Shown in pieces: positions 61,193 to 64,000 of a DNA stretch of 64,000 nt. Source of the DNA: Microbulbifer variabilis (GTDB lineage: Bacteria; Pseudomonadota; Gammaproteobacteria; Pseudomonadales; Cellvibrionaceae); the NCBI RefSeq assembly GCF_023716485.1, contig NZ_CP092418.1, positions 3,876,501 to 3,940,500 of the forward strand, given 5' to 3'. Under the pieces are notes generated by a model, which saw nothing but the letters and a program-made list of their open reading frames with translations, was not told the origin of the DNA and ran no database searches. The translations under genes and the position numbers were made by a program. Each line of letters begins with the position of its first letter. Within the stretch, counting starts at the first letter, position 1.

Positions 61193-62617
61193 TTACTCGG
61201 GTACACTGCTATCCAAGTCGGCACTACCCTCCTGAGTTTTTGTTGCGGGGCGCCATTTGAGCGCCTTCTCGATCGACATAATCATCGCACCGGCCACATC
61301 CTTGCGCGTGGCACTCTCAATACCCTCGAGACCGGGGGAGGAGTTCACCTCAAGCAACAGCGGCCCTTTACGCGAACGAATAATATCCACACCAGCCACT
61401 TTCAACCCGAGCGCTTTAGCTGCTTTAATGGCTATACGCTTTTCATCTGCTGTGACTTTAACCACCGAAGCGGTGCCGCCCTGGTGAATATTGGCGCGGA
61501 ACTCTCCCGGCGCCGCCTCTCGCTGGATCGAGGCCACCACGCGGCCATCAATCACAAACAGGCGCAGGTCCTTGCCCTGGGCCTCACGGATAAACTCCTG
61601 CACTAGCAAATTGGCTTTAAGTGACTTAAACGCATTAATCACCGATTCGCCAGCTTTGCGGGTTTCTGCCAACACCACTCCGCGCCCCTGAGTTCCCTCC
61701 AGCAACTTCACAATCAATGGTGCCCCACCCACCATGTCAATCAACTCATTGGTATCTACCGGCGAGTTGGCAAAGCCTGAAGTGGGAATACTCAAACCAC
61801 TCTGCTGTAACAACTGCAGGGAAAATAGCTTATCCCGCGACTGGCTGATCGCGGCGGAGCCATTCAGGGCAAAAATATCCAGACTCTCAAAGTGCCGCGT
61901 CAGTGCACAACCGTAAAAAGTCTGGCTGGGGCGAATACGGGGAATAACCGCATCTAGGCTATTGAGTATTCGGCCATCCCGGTAGTGCACTTCCGGCTCG
62001 TCAGGATCGAGCTTCATGTAGCACTGGCGGATATCGAGAAAACTCATGCGATGTCCGCGCTCGGCCCCCGCTTCCATAATGCGCCGGTTGCTATAGAGAT
62101 CCGGGTTCGATGCCAGCAGTCCGATGCGCAGGCCGGTACCGGCAATATGGTGCTCATCCCGATAATATTCATCCAACTGGCTTTTCGGGATATCGCCAAT
62201 ACAGAAGCTCTCTGCCGGGTCCACCAGCATTCGCCCAATCATGGCTTCGCGTCCCAGCAACATGCGATAGCCCATGCTGTCCCGATTGGTCAGGGTCAGT
62301 TCGATATCCCATACACTGCCACCAATAGAAATGGAGGTACGGATTACTGGGCGCTTTTCACTCTCTCCAGAGGAGCTACGCACCAGCCTCTTATCCAAAA
62401 GCCGCGCCTCACAACGCACTGATGGGCGGCGCTGGTGCTGTAATGGATGCGCCTCAAAACTCACCCAGGGTTCGCCATCGCGCTTAAAGGTATGGATGTT
62501 GTATGCGTGTAGGCAGGAAGTTTTAGCTCCGGAGTCCACACGCACCTTAATCGCCGGGACGCTGAGTGCGGGAAGCCCGCACCACTCTTCGCTGCCGACA
62601 ATCAGCTTTTTTTCCAA
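61193..62617 (-). CDS. retropepsin-like RimB domain fused to RimK-type ATP-grasp ligase
   Basis: The roughly 474-residue protein has two domains. Residues about 1-140 match the RimB/ATP-dependent zinc protease family (PF05618 as I know it), with the aspartic-type motif VDSGAKTSCLHA and LLGREAMIGRMLVDP. Residues about 155-455 are a RimK-type ATP-grasp ligase (IGLLASNPDLYSNRRIMEAG, PLIVKLLEGTQGRGVVLAET, RLFVIDGRVVASIQREA, LLEVNSSPGLEGIE). RimK adds glutamates to ribosomal protein S6; RimB trims or modulates such tails. The preferred start is TTG 62617 with GAGG upstream; a TTG at 62632 is also possible. Confidence 0.9.
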   Translation of the reverse strand: MEKKLIVGSEEWCGLPALSVPAIKVRVDSGAKTSCLHAYNIHTFKRDGEPWVSFEAHPLQHQRRPSVRCEARLLDKRLVRSSSGESEKRPVIRTSISIGGSVWDIELTLTNRDSMGYRMLLGREAMIGRMLVDPAESFCIGDIPKSQLDEYYRDEHHIAGTGLRIGLLASNPDLYSNRRIMEAGAERGHRMSFLDIRQCYMKLDPDEPEVHYRDGRILNSLDAVIPRIRPSQTFYGCALTRHFESLDIFALNGSAAISQSRDKLFSLQLLQQSGLSIPTSGFANSPVDTNELIDMVGGAPLIVKLLEGTQGRGVVLAETRKAGESVINAFKSLKANLLVQEFIREAQGKDLRLFVIDGRVVASIQREAAPGEFRANIHQGGTASVVKVTADEKRIAIKAAKALGLKVAGVDIIRSRKGPLLLEVNSSPGLEGIESATRKDVAGAMIMSIEKALKWRPATKTQEGSADLDSSVPE

Positions 62618-62781
62618 ACAAAAAATCCTCAAAAAATATTTGGTTTACCTAAAGGGTCGAAAACCCGAAGTATTGACTTTCACTATAAAAATAAGGCTCG
62701 CCTATCGATCAACCGTATAACTACTGCCTTAGAACTATTGAATAAAGGCCGCCCTTTACCGATTTTTTTTGTGTGATCCGA

Positions 62782-63645
<864 letters not shown>

Positions 63646-63835
63646 CTACCAGAAAGCAGCTACAAAAACTCAATCTTAAAAAGTGATCATTTTTGGGGAC
63701 CAAACTGACCATAAAACTTCCAGCCATAGAGGAAATAACAAAACATATTTTTATTACCAACTAACTGAAATTGAGTGAAAGCAATGACAAATCACGATGC
63801 TAGGCTTAAGCCAGAGGGGTAAATGGAGCGCCAAC

Positions 63836-64000
63836 ATGCGACTAATGATTCGATCAAACCACCTGCCACATTTATTGGTGGTGGTTATTTCTTTAACCCT
63901 GGCCTTTGGCAGTGCGCCCGTATCCGCACAACAGCAAACCACAAACCCAGACTTCTGGGAGAAATATGACGACATTACAGATTGGGTGACGCTGCGTCTG
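63836..64000 (+). CDS. exported protein, truncated by the window end
   Basis: A 55-codon open frame runs to the end of the window. ATG 63836 follows GGAG by seven bases. The product starts MRLMIRSNHLPHLLVVVISL and has a clear signal peptide ending near VSAQQ, then NPDFWEKYDDITDWVTLRL. The family cannot be named from this much. It is divergent from dapB across a 238-bp gap. Confidence 0.7.
   Translation, partial: MRLMIRSNHLPHLLVVVISLTLAFGSAPVSAQQQTTNPDFWEKYDDITDWVTLRL

Overview
The window reads as part of a gammaproteobacterial chromosome. Gene content and order best fit the Cellvibrionales/Microbulbifer neighbourhood; this is inferred from gene sets, since I could not search databases. Two blocks of conserved housekeeping genes sit at the ends. 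The left block, on the minus strand, is rlmE-ftsH-folP-glmM-tpiA-secG-tRNA-Leu(GAG), with yhbY divergent from rlmE. The right block, also minus, is dapB, an RimB/RimK fusion, a YfiR-like gene, carA, carB and greA. In many gammaproteobacteria greA lies next to yhbY/rlmE, so about 45.8 kb of accessory DNA (roughly 9.25-55.03 kb) appears to split one ancestral cluster.

Region by region. 0-2.1 kb is the decayed end of a mobile island next to tRNA-Leu: fragments of an IS3-type transposase in both orientations, an orphan C-terminal coding fragment and a truncated P4-type integrase. 2.2-9.2 kb is the housekeeping block. 9.3-14.5 kb carries a small lipoprotein, an S41 peptidase lipoprotein and the proton-translocating transhydrogenase pntAB. 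15-26.4 kb is a complete assimilatory nitrate module: the NasT antiterminator and NasS sensor, a NarK-type transporter, a PP2C phosphatase/Ser-Thr kinase fusion, NirB, NirD and the catalytic nitrate reductase. Hairpin leaders with ANTAR-type hexaloops precede narK and nirB. 26.7-40.8 kb is a mixed run: a VOC protein, dienelactone hydrolase, SoxR with a textbook SoxR box facing an MFS pump, an ABC-2 exporter, a GFA protein, a TetR regulator with paired operators facing an RND pump, an MBL hydrolase, a glycerophosphodiesterase and an unknown membrane protein.

41.5-55 kb is the most striking part, a functional amyloid (curli) locus all on the plus strand. A csgD-E-F-G operon ends in a CsgB-like curlin. 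It is followed by a large curlin with eight near-identical 66-bp repeats, three more intact curlin-repeat proteins (one rich in histidine) and two decayed curlin genes, one of them cut by an intact IS5-family element. The DNA here is AT-rich, with long intergenic stretches. A shared CCTATRG motif lies upstream of four of the curlin genes. The arrangement suggests repeated duplication, divergence and loss of curlin subunits behind one secretion apparatus.

Start codons were moved from the longest reading frame wherever a ribosome binding site or the family N-terminus supported it; several genes appear to use GTG or TTG. Functions come from motifs read by eye.
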